From NCBI RefSeq assembly GCF_001425665.1, contig NZ_LMCX01000001.1, positions 1,113,651 to 1,177,650 of the forward strand: a stretch of 64,000 nt of DNA, given 5' to 3'. The first letter of the stretch is position 1, and each line of letters opens with the position of its first letter. Shown here in pieces: positions 20,267 to 29,176 of this stretch. Origin of the DNA: Yonghaparkia sp. Root332 (lineage in GTDB: Bacteria; Actinomycetota; Actinomycetes; Actinomycetales; Microbacteriaceae). The translations under genes and the position numbers were made by a program. A model generated the notes under the pieces. That model ran no database searches and was not told the origin of the DNA. It saw only the letters and a program-made list of their open reading frames with translations.

Positions 20267-20348
20267 TGCCTGAGGCTAGTTGACCGCGTCGGCAGATATC
20301 CAGGCCTAATCATCGGCCGCACGAACGCTTAGCCCGAATGCGATCTCC

Positions 20349-20852
20349 TCAAACCGACCCCTCGAAGTCGGCACCGAGCGTCCGCAGAAGGCTCGCGAGC
20401 CGCTCCTGGTCGGCGCGGGTGAGGCCGCTGAGCAGCTCGCGTTCGGCGACGACGAGTTCGGCGATCGCATGGTCGACGCGCTCGCGGCCCGACTCGGTCA
20501 TCCGCACCAGAATGCCGCGGCCGTCGTTCGGGTCCGTCCGCCGCTCGACGAGTCCGCGCGCGGTCAGCCGGTCGATGCGGTTGGTCATGGTGCCGCTCGA
20601 GACGAGGGTCTGGCGCAGCAGCGAGGTGGGGCTCAGCTCGTACGGGGAGCCGGCGCGGCGCAGGGCCGCGAGCACGTCGAACTCCCAGCTCTCGAGCGCG
20701 GATGCCGCGAACGCCGCCTTTCGTGCCCGATCCAGGTGCTTGGCGACGCGGCCGAGCCGCGACAGCACGTGCAGCGGAGAGAAGTCGAGGTCGGGCCGCT
20801 CGCGCTGCCACGCGTCGACGATGCGGTCGACGTCATCAGCGGGGGCGGTCAT
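20349..20852 (-). CDS. MarR-family transcriptional regulator
   Basis: 167 residues. Winged helix with the recognition region SSGTMTNRIDRLTARGLVERR and wing DPNDGRGILVRMT. Probable dimeric regulator responding to phenolic or oxidative signals. A GATAAT hexamer (20864-20859) lies 6 nt before ATG. It is monocistronic, next to the tRNA-Gln gene. The target is unknown. Confidence 0.92.
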   Translation of the reverse strand: MTAPADDVDRIVDAWQRERPDLDFSPLHVLSRLGRVAKHLDRARKAAFAASALESWEFDVLAALRRAGSPYELSPTSLLRQTLVSSGTMTNRIDRLTARGLVERRTDPNDGRGILVRMTESGRERVDHAIAELVVAERELLSGLTRADQERLASLLRTLGADFEGSV

Positions 20853-20998
20853 GCGTTCATTATCGCGGGCGCCTCATGTGTGGCGGTCGCGTCGCGTCTC
20901 GGTCGCCTGCCGGCGGCGACGGATGCTCGGCGCGCGCCCGCCGCCCGCGGGCCGCTCGGGCTCGTCTGGCAGACTTGCCCCGCGCCCGTGAGGCGCGA

Positions 20999-21070
20999 TC
21001 CGCCTTGGTGTAACGGCAGCACGACAGCCTTTGGAGCTGTTAGGCCCAGGTTCGAATCCTGGAGGCGGAG
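20999..21070 (+). tRNA. tRNA-Gln (anticodon TTG)
   Basis: 72 nt with all four arms. Acceptor stem TCCGCCT/AGGCGGA, discriminator G, D-arm with GTGTAACGGCAGCAC, anticodon stem ACAGC/GCTGT around loop CTTTGGA, and T-arm CCAGG-TTCGAAT-CCTGG. CCA is not encoded. A CAGACT hexamer at 20970-20975 could be its -10. In many actinobacteria a tRNA-Gln gene lies close to glmU; here glmU is 27.8 kb away, with the accessory island between. Confidence 0.97.
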
Positions 21071-21293
21071 CTGATGGAACTACGGCGCCCACAGGCGGCA
21101 TTTCTGAGCCGCTCGCTCTCCTGCCCACGCAGATCGCATGCGCTCCCAGTCTTCTCTCCCGGTCATGTGCGGCCCGAAGAAGTTCGACGGCGAGACCAGA
21201 CTGCGCGTCGGAACTCGGGGAGCGGGGTCGGCAGGCCATGCTGTCGTCCGTGCTCGCGCGGTCGAGAGCTCGCTTTCCCGTCAATACTTTGGC

Positions 21294-21322
21294 TTGACAT
21301 TTGTTTGTTAGTACATTTGAAT
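21294..21322 (+). promoter_or_regulatory. Sigma70-type promoter of the ABC-importer operon with direct repeats
   Basis: TTGACA (21294-21299), 17-nt spacer, TTGAAT (21317-21322). The region is strikingly AT-rich for this genome. The heptamer ACATTTG occurs twice (21297-21303 and 21313-21319), 16 bp apart and covering the promoter, a possible regulator site. Nothing else is seen between the tRNA (21070) and the importer start (21380). Confidence 0.65.
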
Positions 21323-21379
21323 GGCGTCGCACCAGGACCCGATGGGCCCCCGCTTTCACCTACGAAGAAGAAGGACGAA

Positions 21380-22660
21380 ATGCGCAAATCACGTGGCAGT
21401 GTCGCCATCGGACTTGCAGCGCTCATGGCGCTGACCGGTCTCACGGCGTGTGCGAGCGAGGCAGAGGAGCCCGCCGCCGAGTCGCCCCAGAGCGACATCA
21501 CCCTCACCGTCTCCCGCTGGGCCGGGCCTCAGGCCGACGCTCAGCAGGAGCTCCTCGACCAGTACAGCGCTGAGACCGGCGTCACCATCCGATTCGACGC
21601 CATCGACTACGGCCAGCTCAAGCAGAAGCAGACGCTGAACATGAGCACGGCCACGGGCGAGTACGATCTGATCTACGTGCCCGAGGCTTGGGTCGGCGAG
21701 TACACCGAGGCTGACTACCTCACCGATCTCTCCGACTTCGTCACTGACGAGGCCCTCACCGGCCCCGATTGGGACTTCGCGGACTTCAACGAGAGCGGCG
21801 TCGAGGTCTACACCCGCGACGGCGCTCTGTACGCCCTTCCCTACTTCGTGCAGACGCCGCTCGTGGTCTTCGATGAGGAAGCACTCGACGCCGCCGGGCT
21901 CGAGGCCCCGAGCACGTGGGACGAGACGCTGGAAGTCGCGAAGTACTTCAAGGAGCAGGGCTCCGGAATCGCGCTCCCCTTCCGTCAGGGCTCGGCCATC
22001 GTCAACATCATGGCGGTGCTTCTCGCCGGGAACGACACCGATTTCTTCGACGAGAGCGGGGCGCTAGACCTCACCAACCCTGATGTCGTCGAAGCCGTCG
22101 AATTCATCCAGGAGCTCAGCCAGTACGGACTCGAGGGCAGCAACGCGTGGCACTGGGATGAGGTGAACAAGGCGCTGCAGTTCGGACAGGCTCCCATCGG
22201 CATCCTCACCTCCGGCCTCTTCACGGCGCTGGAGAACCCGGACGAGTCCAATGTCGCCGGCAAGCTCGCCTACGCACCGCTCCCGTACAGCGAGACGCCC
22301 GCGGGCCTCTTGCAGACCTGGGGCTGGGCCGTTCCGGCCGACTCGAAGCACCAGGAGGAGGCCTTCAAGCTCGGCGCCTGGCTCACCAGCAAGGCCGCGC
22401 AGAAGGAGATGGGCACGATCGACCCGTCGTTCATCAGCTTCCGCGAGTCGCTCTATACCGACGCCGACCTCACTGCGAACGCCCCGTGGCTCCCGACGGT
22501 TCAGGAGGCGCTCGCTAAGGGCGTGACCGTTCCTCTGCAGCCCAACGCACCCGCGCTGACGGACGCGCTCAGCGTCGGACTCTCGGGAGTGGTGAGCAGC
22601 GGTGAAGACCCTGCGACGATGCTGCAGGGGATCCAGGACACGCTGGCCTCGCAGTTCTAG
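21380..22660 (+). CDS. CUT1-type sugar ABC transporter substrate-binding lipoprotein
   Basis: 426 residues. Lipobox LTAC with Cys24, then a family 1 extracellular solute-binding fold (ITLTVSRWAGPQADAQQELL, PEAWVGEYTEADYLTDLSDF, GWAVPADSKHQEEAFKLGAW). Start ATG 21380 follows an AAGAAGAAGGAC ribosome site and gives a normal signal peptide. First gene of an operon with two permeases, an IolC-like kinase and an aldolase. The ligand is unknown; the downstream genes suggest a polyol, sugar acid or glycoside. Confidence 0.92.
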   Translation: MRKSRGSVAIGLAALMALTGLTACASEAEEPAAESPQSDITLTVSRWAGPQADAQQELLDQYSAETGVTIRFDAIDYGQLKQKQTLNMSTATGEYDLIYVPEAWVGEYTEADYLTDLSDFVTDEALTGPDWDFADFNESGVEVYTRDGALYALPYFVQTPLVVFDEEALDAAGLEAPSTWDETLEVAKYFKEQGSGIALPFRQGSAIVNIMAVLLAGNDTDFFDESGALDLTNPDVVEAVEFIQELSQYGLEGSNAWHWDEVNKALQFGQAPIGILTSGLFTALENPDESNVAGKLAYAPLPYSETPAGLLQTWGWAVPADSKHQEEAFKLGAWLTSKAAQKEMGTIDPSFISFRESLYTDADLTANAPWLPTVQEALAKGVTVPLQPNAPALTDALSVGLSGVVSSGEDPATMLQGIQDTLASQF

Positions 22661-22672
22661 ACGCTGGTCCAT

Positions 22673-22707
22673 CGCCGGTGCGGGCTCGTTCACGGCCCGC
22701 ACCGGCG
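22673..22707 (+). terminator. Intercistronic hairpin between binding protein and permease genes
   Basis: Perfect 13-bp stem (CGCCGGTGCGGGC with GCCCGCACCGGCG) and a 9-nt loop. Because the operon continues, it probably acts as a partial terminator or mRNA stabiliser that raises the level of binding protein over permease. Confidence 0.7.
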
Positions 22708-22736
22708 CCCTCTCCCCCGACGCCCCGGAGGTTCCC

Positions 22737-23672
22737 ATGACCCGCATCCAGCTCGCCCCGAGGGGCCGAGCGCAGAGGCGCAGCACGAGCAGCTACGCAC
22801 GCAAGGATCTCCGGCTCGCCCTCTATCTCGTGCTGCCCGCGGCCGCCGCGATCTTCATCGTCATGATCGTCCCGCTCGGCTTCGCTCTCATCGCCAGCAC
22901 GTTCGAGTACAGCCTGGGTCAGGAAGAGTCGGCGGTCTTCGTCTTCCTTGACAACTACGCCAAGTTCTTCGCTGACCCCGTGGCCATCTCCTCGTTGCTC
23001 AACACCGCCCTGTTCACCGTGATGTCGCTGTTCCTCTGCATGCTGATCGGCGTCGGCATGTCCGTCCTGCTCAAGAGCCTGAACCCGCGCACCGGCAACA
23101 TCCTCCGGGCGATCTTCGCGATGCCGCTGCTGATCTCCCCGATCATCGTCAGCCTCATCTGGCGGTACATGTACGACCCCACCTACGGACTCGTCTACTA
23201 CGTGCTGAGTTGGTTCGGGCTGGAGGAGTGGGGCGGTCTGACCGACACCACCACGGCCCTCTTCAGCATCGTGATCACCGATGTCTGGCACGCCGTCCCG
23301 TTCATCATCCTCGTGACGTCAGCGGGTCTGACCGTGATCCCGGAAGAGCTCTACGAGGCGGCCCGCATCGATGGAGCAGGGACGATCGGCACGCTTGTCA
23401 ACGTCACGCTGCCGCTCCTCGTCAAGACATTGATCGTGCTCATCCTCATCCGCGGCACCGACGCCTTCCGCGTCTTCGACCTCATCTACGGACTCACGGG
23501 CGGCGGCCCCGCGAACTCGACCTCATCCCTGAGCATCTACGCCTACAAGCAGGCCTACGAGAACAACGAGATGGGCTACGCCATGGCCGTGGCGATGATC
23601 ACGCTCATCGCCCTTGTGATCCTGTTCGGACCGCTCATGCGCAACTCCGCTCGAAGCAAGGGCGACTCATGA
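22737..23672 (+). CDS. Sugar ABC transporter permease (MalF-like)
   Basis: 311 residues with six membrane helices. The EAA loop is EELYEAARIDGAGTIGTLVN, the coupling site for the ATPase. The start was placed at ATG 22737 because GGAGG lies 5 nt before it and the N-terminus is then basic and short. It pairs with the next permease. Confidence 0.93.
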   Translation: MTRIQLAPRGRAQRRSTSSYARKDLRLALYLVLPAAAAIFIVMIVPLGFALIASTFEYSLGQEESAVFVFLDNYAKFFADPVAISSLLNTALFTVMSLFLCMLIGVGMSVLLKSLNPRTGNILRAIFAMPLLISPIIVSLIWRYMYDPTYGLVYYVLSWFGLEEWGGLTDTTTALFSIVITDVWHAVPFIILVTSAGLTVIPEELYEAARIDGAGTIGTLVNVTLPLLVKTLIVLILIRGTDAFRVFDLIYGLTGGGPANSTSSLSIYAYKQAYENNEMGYAMAVAMITLIALVILFGPLMRNSARSKGDS

Positions 23673-24493
23673 CCAAGCGCGCGCTCGTCACCATTGCGAA
23701 ATGGCTCGTGATCGTCCTCTTCCTGCTCTGGACGGTCGTCCCGATCGCGCTCATCATCGTCAACTCGTTCAAGCGGGCGAAGGACATCTTCACCGACGTC
23801 CCGAAGATCTTTTTCGAACCGACGCTCGATAACTACGTGAACGCCTTCACGAAGAGCGACTTCGGCCTCTACTTCATCAACAGCACGGTCGTCGCCGTGT
23901 GCTCGACCTTCATCGTGATCGTGCTGGCGACCTTCGCGTCGTACGGCCTCACGAGCTTCGAGCTGCGGTTCGCGAACTCGGTGGCGAACGGCTTCCTGGT
24001 CGGCAAGCTGGTCCCTGGTATCGCGATGATGCTCCCGATCTTCGTGATCATCAACGCGGTCGGATTGCGCGGCACGCTCGTCGGGCCCGTGCTGGCTCAC
24101 GTGGCGCTGAATCTTCCGTTCGCGGTGTGGCTGCTCATGGGGTTCTTCCGCGACATCCCGCGCGAGCTCGAGCACGCCGCGATGATCGACGGATGCACGC
24201 GCATGCAGGCGTTCTGGCGCGTCATGCTCCCTGTCGTCGTCCCAGGGATCGCCGCGGTGTTCATCCTGAGCGCGCAGTACTCGTGGAACGAGCTCCTGTT
24301 CTCGCTGCAGCTGACCACCTTGGAGACCTACACGCTGCCCGTCGGCATCGCGAGCTTCGTCGGCGCCATCTCGGTCGACTGGGGGCTGTCGAGCGCCGCA
24401 GCCACCGTGACCATGGTGCCCATGATCATCATCGGCTTCTTCGTGCAGAAGTACATCGCTGAGGGCACGACCGGAGGGGCGGTGAAGGGATGA
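23669..24493 (+). CDS. Sugar ABC transporter permease (MalG-like)
   Basis: 274 residues with six membrane helices. The EAA loop is ELEHAAMIDGCTRMQAFWRV. ATG overlaps the stop codon of the first permease by 4 bp. No ATP-binding subunit is encoded in this operon or elsewhere in the window, so a shared MsiK-type ATPase encoded elsewhere is expected. Confidence 0.93.
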   Translation: MTKRALVTIAKWLVIVLFLLWTVVPIALIIVNSFKRAKDIFTDVPKIFFEPTLDNYVNAFTKSDFGLYFINSTVVAVCSTFIVIVLATFASYGLTSFELRFANSVANGFLVGKLVPGIAMMLPIFVIINAVGLRGTLVGPVLAHVALNLPFAVWLLMGFFRDIPRELEHAAMIDGCTRMQAFWRVMLPVVVPGIAAVFILSAQYSWNELLFSLQLTTLETYTLPVGIASFVGAISVDWGLSSAAATVTMVPMIIIGFFVQKYIAEGTTGGAVKG

Positions 24494-25440
24494 CCGCGCC
24501 ACTGGACGTCCTCACGATGGGTCGGGTCGGCGTCGACCTCTATCCGCTGCAGGACAGCACGCCGCTCGAGGACGTCGCGACCTTCAGCAAGTCGGTCGGC
24601 GGAAGCGCCACGAACGTCGCGATCGCGGCCGCTCGACACGGTCGGGCGAGCGCGGTGATCACCGCCGTCGGCGACGATCCGTTCGGCCGCTTCGTCGCAC
24701 GCGAGGTGGCGCGACTCGGAGTCGACCCGCGGTACATCGCGGTCACGGCTGGCCTCAACACGCCCGTCGCGTTCTGCGAGATGTTCCCGCCCGATCACTT
24801 CCCCATCTACTTCTACCGCGAGCCCGTCGCACCCGATCTCATGATCGAGGCCGGGTCCCTGGATCTCGAGGCGGTGCGGGAGTCCAGGATCTACTGGTCG
24901 ACGGTCACAGGCCTCTCCCGGGAGCCCAGTCGCGCCGCTCACCATGCGGCCTGGTCGGCGCGGGGACGAGCGGGAATCACGGTGCTCGATCTCGACTACC
25001 GACCGATGTTCTGGGACAGCGCGCAGCAGGCGCGGGCGCAGGTGGCGAGCGCGCTCGAGCACGTGAGCGTCGCCGTCGGCAATCGCGAGGAGTGCGAGAT
25101 CGCGGTGGGGGAGACCGACCCGCATCGAGCGGGGGATGCTCTGCTCGAGCGCGGCGTCGAGCTGGCGATCGTGAAGCAGGGCCCGAAGGGCGTTCTCGCG
25201 AAGACTCGCGACGAATCCGTCGAAGTGGCACCGTTCCCCGTCGACGTCGTCAACGGCCTCGGGGCGGGGGACGGATTCGGTGGCGCACTCTGCCACGGGC
25301 TCTTGAGCGGCTGGTCGCTCGAGGCCACGCTGCGCTTCGCCAACGTCGCGGGAGCGATCGTGGCGAGTCGGCGCGAATGCTCGACCGCGATGCCGAGCAC
25401 CGACGACGTTGAACGCCTCTTGGAAGGGACGCCTCAGTGA
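24490..25440 (+). CDS. iolC: PfkB-family kinase, IolC-like (5-dehydro-2-deoxygluconokinase)
   Basis: 316 residues. Ribokinase fold. The N-terminus DVLTMGRVGVDLYPLQ, GGSATNVAIAAARHG, GDDPFGRFV and FPIYFYREPVAPDL are the block pattern of IolC. The catalytic GAGDGFGG lies near residue 258. IolC phosphorylates 2-deoxy-5-keto-gluconate in inositol breakdown. No iolB, iolD or inositol dehydrogenase of known type is seen, so here it may phosphorylate a related keto-deoxy sugar acid such as KDG. Overlaps the permease by 4 bp. Confidence 0.85.
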   Translation: MTAPLDVLTMGRVGVDLYPLQDSTPLEDVATFSKSVGGSATNVAIAAARHGRASAVITAVGDDPFGRFVAREVARLGVDPRYIAVTAGLNTPVAFCEMFPPDHFPIYFYREPVAPDLMIEAGSLDLEAVRESRIYWSTVTGLSREPSRAAHHAAWSARGRAGITVLDLDYRPMFWDSAQQARAQVASALEHVSVAVGNREECEIAVGETDPHRAGDALLERGVELAIVKQGPKGVLAKTRDESVEVAPFPVDVVNGLGAGDGFGGALCHGLLSGWSLEATLRFANVAGAIVASRRECSTAMPSTDDVERLLEGTPQ

Positions 25441-26324
25441 CGACTCAGCGAGACTTCGAGGCGGTTCGCCACGCCAGGGCATCCGATCCGGAGGCGATCC
25501 GCCGTGCGCTGGTGAACCGATCGCGGCGGCCTCTGCTCGTCGGCGACAACCGGCTGTTCATCCTCGCTGCTGATCACCCGGCGCGAGGGTCGCTGGGTGT
25601 CGGCACCGACGGCATGGCGATGGCCGATCGCTACGACCTGCTCGACCGCCTCGCGGAGGGTCTGGCCAACCCTCGAGTCGACGGGTTCCTCGGCACTGCC
25701 GACCTCGTCGAGGACCTCGCGCTCATGGGCGCTCTGGAGGACAAGATCGTCGTCGGCTCCATGAATCGCGGAGGCCTCAAGGCCGCGGTGTTCGAGATGG
25801 ACGACCGATTCACTGCGTACGACCTCGACACCATCCGCGAGCTGAATCTCGACTTCGCGAAGCTCCTCGTGCGGATCAATCTGCAGGACGCCGGCTCGGC
25901 TCAGACGCTGCACACCGCCGGCGATATCGTGACGCGCGCCGCCGAGGCGCGGATGCCGCTCATGATCGAGCCGTTCATGAGCGAATGGTCGGAGGGCTCG
26001 ATCAAGAACGACCTCACGGCCGACGCCGTCATCAGGTCTGTGGCGATCGCGTCTGCGCTGGGCGCGAGCTCGGCGTACACGTGGCTCAAGCTCCCGGTCG
26101 TTCCCGATATGGAGCGAGTCATGAAGGCCACGACGCTCCCGACCCTCCTGCTGGGCGGCGACCCGGCGATGGCATCGGAGGACATCTACCGATCGTGGGA
26201 GAACGCACTCGGCCTGCCAGGCGTTCGCGGACTGGTCGTCGGTCGGACGATCCTGTACCCCCCGGATGGCGACGTGGGCCGTGCTGTGGAGCGCGCCGCC
26301 GAGCTCGTGCACGGCGCCCGCTGA
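25437..26324 (+). CDS. Cgl0159-type (beta/alpha)8 aldolase
   Basis: 295 residues. Resembles the aldolase-fold proteins (Cgl0159 family) found beside iolC in actinobacterial inositol clusters. AADHPARGSLGVG near the N-terminus, MIEPFMSEWS in the middle and the TWLKLPVVPDM strand with a candidate Schiff-base Lys are visible. GTG overlaps the IolC stop by 4 bp. Likely cleaves the phosphorylated product of the kinase into a triose or pyruvate fragments; the exact substrate is inferred. Confidence 0.8.
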   Translation: MTTQRDFEAVRHARASDPEAIRRALVNRSRRPLLVGDNRLFILAADHPARGSLGVGTDGMAMADRYDLLDRLAEGLANPRVDGFLGTADLVEDLALMGALEDKIVVGSMNRGGLKAAVFEMDDRFTAYDLDTIRELNLDFAKLLVRINLQDAGSAQTLHTAGDIVTRAAEARMPLMIEPFMSEWSEGSIKNDLTADAVIRSVAIASALGASSAYTWLKLPVVPDMERVMKATTLPTLLLGGDPAMASEDIYRSWENALGLPGVRGLVVGRTILYPPDGDVGRAVERAAELVHGAR

Positions 26325-26335
26325 CGCCGCTCGTG

Positions 26336-27121
26336 CTACTTCTCGACGAGCGTGACCTCGAACGAGTAGAGGTCGGGCCGGTAGGAGTGCTCGCCGTACT
26401 CGACGGCGTGTCCCGACTGGTCGTACAACGTGCGCGACATGACGAGCACCGGCGAGCCCGCCTTTTGCGCGAACAGCTTCGCCTCCTCCGGCGTCGCGCT
26501 CCGCGCGCCGATCGTCTGGCGGGCGACGCGCATGGTCGTGCCGCGCGCTCGCATGAGCTGGTAGAGCCCATGCTTCTCGAACTGATCGGCGGTCAACGTC
26601 AGAAACTCGGGCGGGAGGAAATTCTCCAGGAGGGCGAAGGGCACGCCATCGGATGCCCGAAGTCGCTTGATATGGAGGACCGACGTCCCGGCGGGGAGGG
26701 TCAGCGACTCGAGGACCTCCGCGGACGGCACGACCTCTTCGTGCAGCAGGACGGTTGTGGAGGGGGAGCGGTTCGACAGGCTGAGGTCGTCGTAGAGACT
26801 CGTGAGCTCGACGCTGCGCGTGAGTCGCCCCCTGACGACCTGGGTGCCCACCCCGCGTCGTCGCACGAGAAGGCCCTGGTCGACGAGCTCCTGGATGGCG
26901 CGGCGGATCGTCGGTCGCGAGATGGCGAGCTGCTCGGCGAGCGCGAGCTCGTTCTCGATCCGAGAGCCGGGCGGCAGCGCCCCGCTCTCGATGGCCGCCT
27001 GCATGCGACGAGCGATCTGGTAGTAGAGCGGCACGGGGCCCGAGCGATCGAGGTCCATGAAGAGTTCGGCCGTGGGGATGGTCGGCTCGGCCTGCGAGGC
27101 GGACGGCGGAGGCAAGGGCAT
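26336..27121 (-). CDS. GntR/HutC-family regulator (UTRA domain)
   Basis: 261 residues from ATG 27121. Winged helix at about 25-90 (GPVPLYYQIARRMQAAIESG, ELALAEQLAISRPTIRRAIQ), then a UTRA effector domain (LHIKRLRASDGVPFALLENF). An upstream in-frame ATG would add 26 residues, but a TTGCCA-16 nt-TATCAT promoter (27155-27128) ends 6 nt before the chosen start. Likely local regulator of the island, its 3' end 11 bp from the importer operon. The effector is probably a phosphorylated sugar. Confidence 0.9.
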   Translation of the reverse strand: MPLPPPSASQAEPTIPTAELFMDLDRSGPVPLYYQIARRMQAAIESGALPPGSRIENELALAEQLAISRPTIRRAIQELVDQGLLVRRRGVGTQVVRGRLTRSVELTSLYDDLSLSNRSPSTTVLLHEEVVPSAEVLESLTLPAGTSVLHIKRLRASDGVPFALLENFLPPEFLTLTADQFEKHGLYQLMRARGTTMRVARQTIGARSATPEEAKLFAQKAGSPVLVMSRTLYDQSGHAVEYGEHSYRPDLYSFEVTLVEK

Positions 27122-27127
27122 ACCAAA

Positions 27128-27155
27128 ATGATAAGACAAAGAAACATAATGGCAA
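27128..27155 (-). promoter_or_regulatory. Promoter of the GntR gene
   Basis: On the minus strand, TTGCCA (27155-27150), 16-nt spacer and TATCAT (27133-27128), placing the start point on the ATG. This AT-rich block is the only such stretch in the divergent region shared with the dehydrogenase gene. Confidence 0.6.
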
Positions 27156-27219
27156 GTGTGAACGGGTTCGCGAGTGGCGCGGAGCCGATTCGGCCGCACC
27201 GAGTACGAGGAGAGAGCGC

Positions 27220-28212
27220 ATGAAGGCAGTGGTCAAGATGGGGCGGGGGCCGGACAATGTCGTCCTGCGCGACGTGGAGGAGCCGGTCGCGGTCCCCGGC
27301 CACGTCCGCGTGCGCGTCGTGGCGACGGGCATCTGCGGCACGGACATCCATGTCGCCCACGACGAGTACGCCCACGAAGTCCCGGTGATCATGGGGCACG
27401 AGATCCTCGGAGTGGTCGACGCGGTCGGGGACGGGGTCGACGAGCAGTGGATCGGCGCCCGCGTCGCGTGCGAGACCTACTACTCGACCTGCGAGACGTG
27501 CGAGTGGTGCCGGGCCGGACGGCGCAATCTCTGCCCGTCTCGCCGATCGCTCGGTTCGTTCGAGAACGGGGGCTTCTCGGCATTCGTCGTCATGCCGGTG
27601 ACCAACCTGCACCGACTTCCGGATTCGCTCGGGCCGCTGGACGGCGTGCTGGCGGAGCCTCTTGCGTGCGTGGTGCAGTGCCTGCTCGACCCCGCGGTCG
27701 TCAACGCCGGCGATCGCGTGCTCGTCACGGGGCCGGGAGCGATGGGGCAGCTCGCGGCGCAGGTGGCTCTCGCGCAGGGAGGGAGGGTGACGCTGATCGG
27801 CCTCGCGAAGGATTCCGACCGACTCGCGATCGCCGCGGCACTGGGCATCACCACGAGCACGGAAGCGCCCGAGACGGACGCCTATGACGTCGTCATCGAA
27901 TGCTCGGGAAGCGCCCCGGGTGCTGCGGCGGCGCTGCGCGCCGCCCGGCGCGGCGGTCGCTACGTCCAGGTCGGGATCTTCGGCAAAGAGGTGACGCTGC
28001 CGTTCGACGTCGTGCTCTACAAGGAGCTCGTGGTCTCGAGCGGCTTCGCCTCGACCGCCACGTCCTGGCGCCGCGCCATCGCGCTGATCGAGCAGGGCCA
28101 AGTGTCGCTCGGCCCGCTCGTGACGCGAGAGGTGCCGATCGAACGATTCGCTGAGGCCTTCGCCGCGGCGGCCGCCGGCGAGGGCATCAAGACGGTCATC
28201 ATCCCGTCGTGA
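27220..28212 (+). CDS. Zinc-dependent medium-chain alcohol/polyol dehydrogenase
   Basis: 330 residues. Catalytic zinc ligands in TGICGTDIH (Cys39) and GHE (His/Glu 65-66), structural zinc cysteines in TCETCEWCRAGRRNLC, and an NAD(P) loop GPGAMGQLAAQ. This is the sorbitol/threonine/idonate dehydrogenase group. It lies divergent from the GntR gene, so it is probably regulated by it, and ends 14 bp inside the convergent epimerase gene. Substrate probably a polyol or aldonate. Confidence 0.88.
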   Translation: MKAVVKMGRGPDNVVLRDVEEPVAVPGHVRVRVVATGICGTDIHVAHDEYAHEVPVIMGHEILGVVDAVGDGVDEQWIGARVACETYYSTCETCEWCRAGRRNLCPSRRSLGSFENGGFSAFVVMPVTNLHRLPDSLGPLDGVLAEPLACVVQCLLDPAVVNAGDRVLVTGPGAMGQLAAQVALAQGGRVTLIGLAKDSDRLAIAAALGITTSTEAPETDAYDVVIECSGSAPGAAAALRAARRGGRYVQVGIFGKEVTLPFDVVLYKELVVSSGFASTATSWRRAIALIEQGQVSLGPLVTREVPIERFAEAFAAAAAGEGIKTVIIPS

Positions 28213-29176
28213 CGATCCCCTCCCGCGAGATCCCCGTCACCTGATCGTCGGTGGCGGGGAAGACGGTCATCGTGATCCAGCTCGATGTGCTCTCGCCGGG
28301 CTCGAGGACGATCTGCTGTCCTCGCTCGATCGCACCGACCAGCCCGTCGAACGGCCACGAGCGCTGTGGCTCGAGGCCGACCATCCGGGCCCGGCCGTAC
28401 CAGGGGAATCCCGGGTCGCCGTTCTGCAGCCACAGCCACATATGCGGGAAGGTGGCGAGATCCCACGCGAGACCGACTGCGGGCCGGCCGTCGGCCAGCG
28501 GAGGTCGCAGCGCCACCCAGCCTTCGGCGAGATTGGGCAGATAGGTCACTCTCACCTGCTCCTCGGCGGGGATGACCGACAGATCGGCGGAGCCGCCGTC
28601 CGATCGGGGGAGTGTCGGCCATGCGCCGCTCCCGGTTGCGAGCGGACCGGGGATCGTCGGCTCGACGATCGCCGTGGGTGCGCTGGGGAGGTCGATCCGA
28701 GATCCGGTGATGGCGGGGAAGGTCGGATGGTGGCCCCAGATGAAAGGGACGGGCCGGGCGCCGACATTGACGACGGTCTCCTCCACGAGCACGGCGGGGT
28801 GGTCGTGCGCGAGACGGATCGTCCTCGTGAGCTCGAGGGGCAGTCGGGCGACCGCACGCAGTGAGCACGAGTCGACGGTCTCGGACAGGACCGAGAGCCG
28901 GGCGAGCGCGGTCTCCCCGTGGAAGGCGACAGGTACGCCGTCGACCACTCCTTCGGCGCCCGCGTTCGGGAACAGCACCTGCCAGCCGGCTCGGTACATC
29001 GACAGGAAGTCCAGCTCGCTCGAGCCGTACCCGGGCCCGTCCGCGGCGGACAGCGGAGCATCCCATTCGTGCCATGCGAGCAGATTGGGGGATCCATGCG
29101 CCACGACGGACTGCAGCTCTCCTCCCCGATTAGGGTCGAGGCGAACCGTCAGATGGGGGGAGCGCAGCGTGATCAT
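28199..29176 (-). CDS. Aldose 1-epimerase-like protein
   Basis: 325 residues. Beta-sandwich mutarotase fold of the galactose-mutarotase superfamily (LTVRLDPNRGGELQSVVAHG, IWGHHPTFPA with the catalytic His, MWLWLQNGDPGFPWYG). Interconverts sugar anomers or binds sugar acids; the DUF4432 branch has no proven activity. It overlaps the upstream SDR by 4 bp in one operon and overlaps the dehydrogenase by 14 bp tail to tail. Confidence 0.8.
   Translation of the reverse strand: MITLRSPHLTVRLDPNRGGELQSVVAHGSPNLLAWHEWDAPLSAADGPGYGSSELDFLSMYRAGWQVLFPNAGAEGVVDGVPVAFHGETALARLSVLSETVDSCSLRAVARLPLELTRTIRLAHDHPAVLVEETVVNVGARPVPFIWGHHPTFPAITGSRIDLPSAPTAIVEPTIPGPLATGSGAWPTLPRSDGGSADLSVIPAEEQVRVTYLPNLAEGWVALRPPLADGRPAVGLAWDLATFPHMWLWLQNGDPGFPWYGRARMVGLEPQRSWPFDGLVGAIERGQQIVLEPGESTSSWITMTVFPATDDQVTGISREGIVTTG

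Noticed and set aside
20999..21070. Attachment-site repeat of the tRNA-Gln 3' end
   Set aside because: I looked for TTCGAATCCTGGAGGCGGA-like sequence up to 47 kb and found none, and there is no integrase gene.
26336..27199. Longer GntR protein starting at 27199
   Set aside because: The extra 26 residues are not family-like and the promoter hexamer lies inside them.
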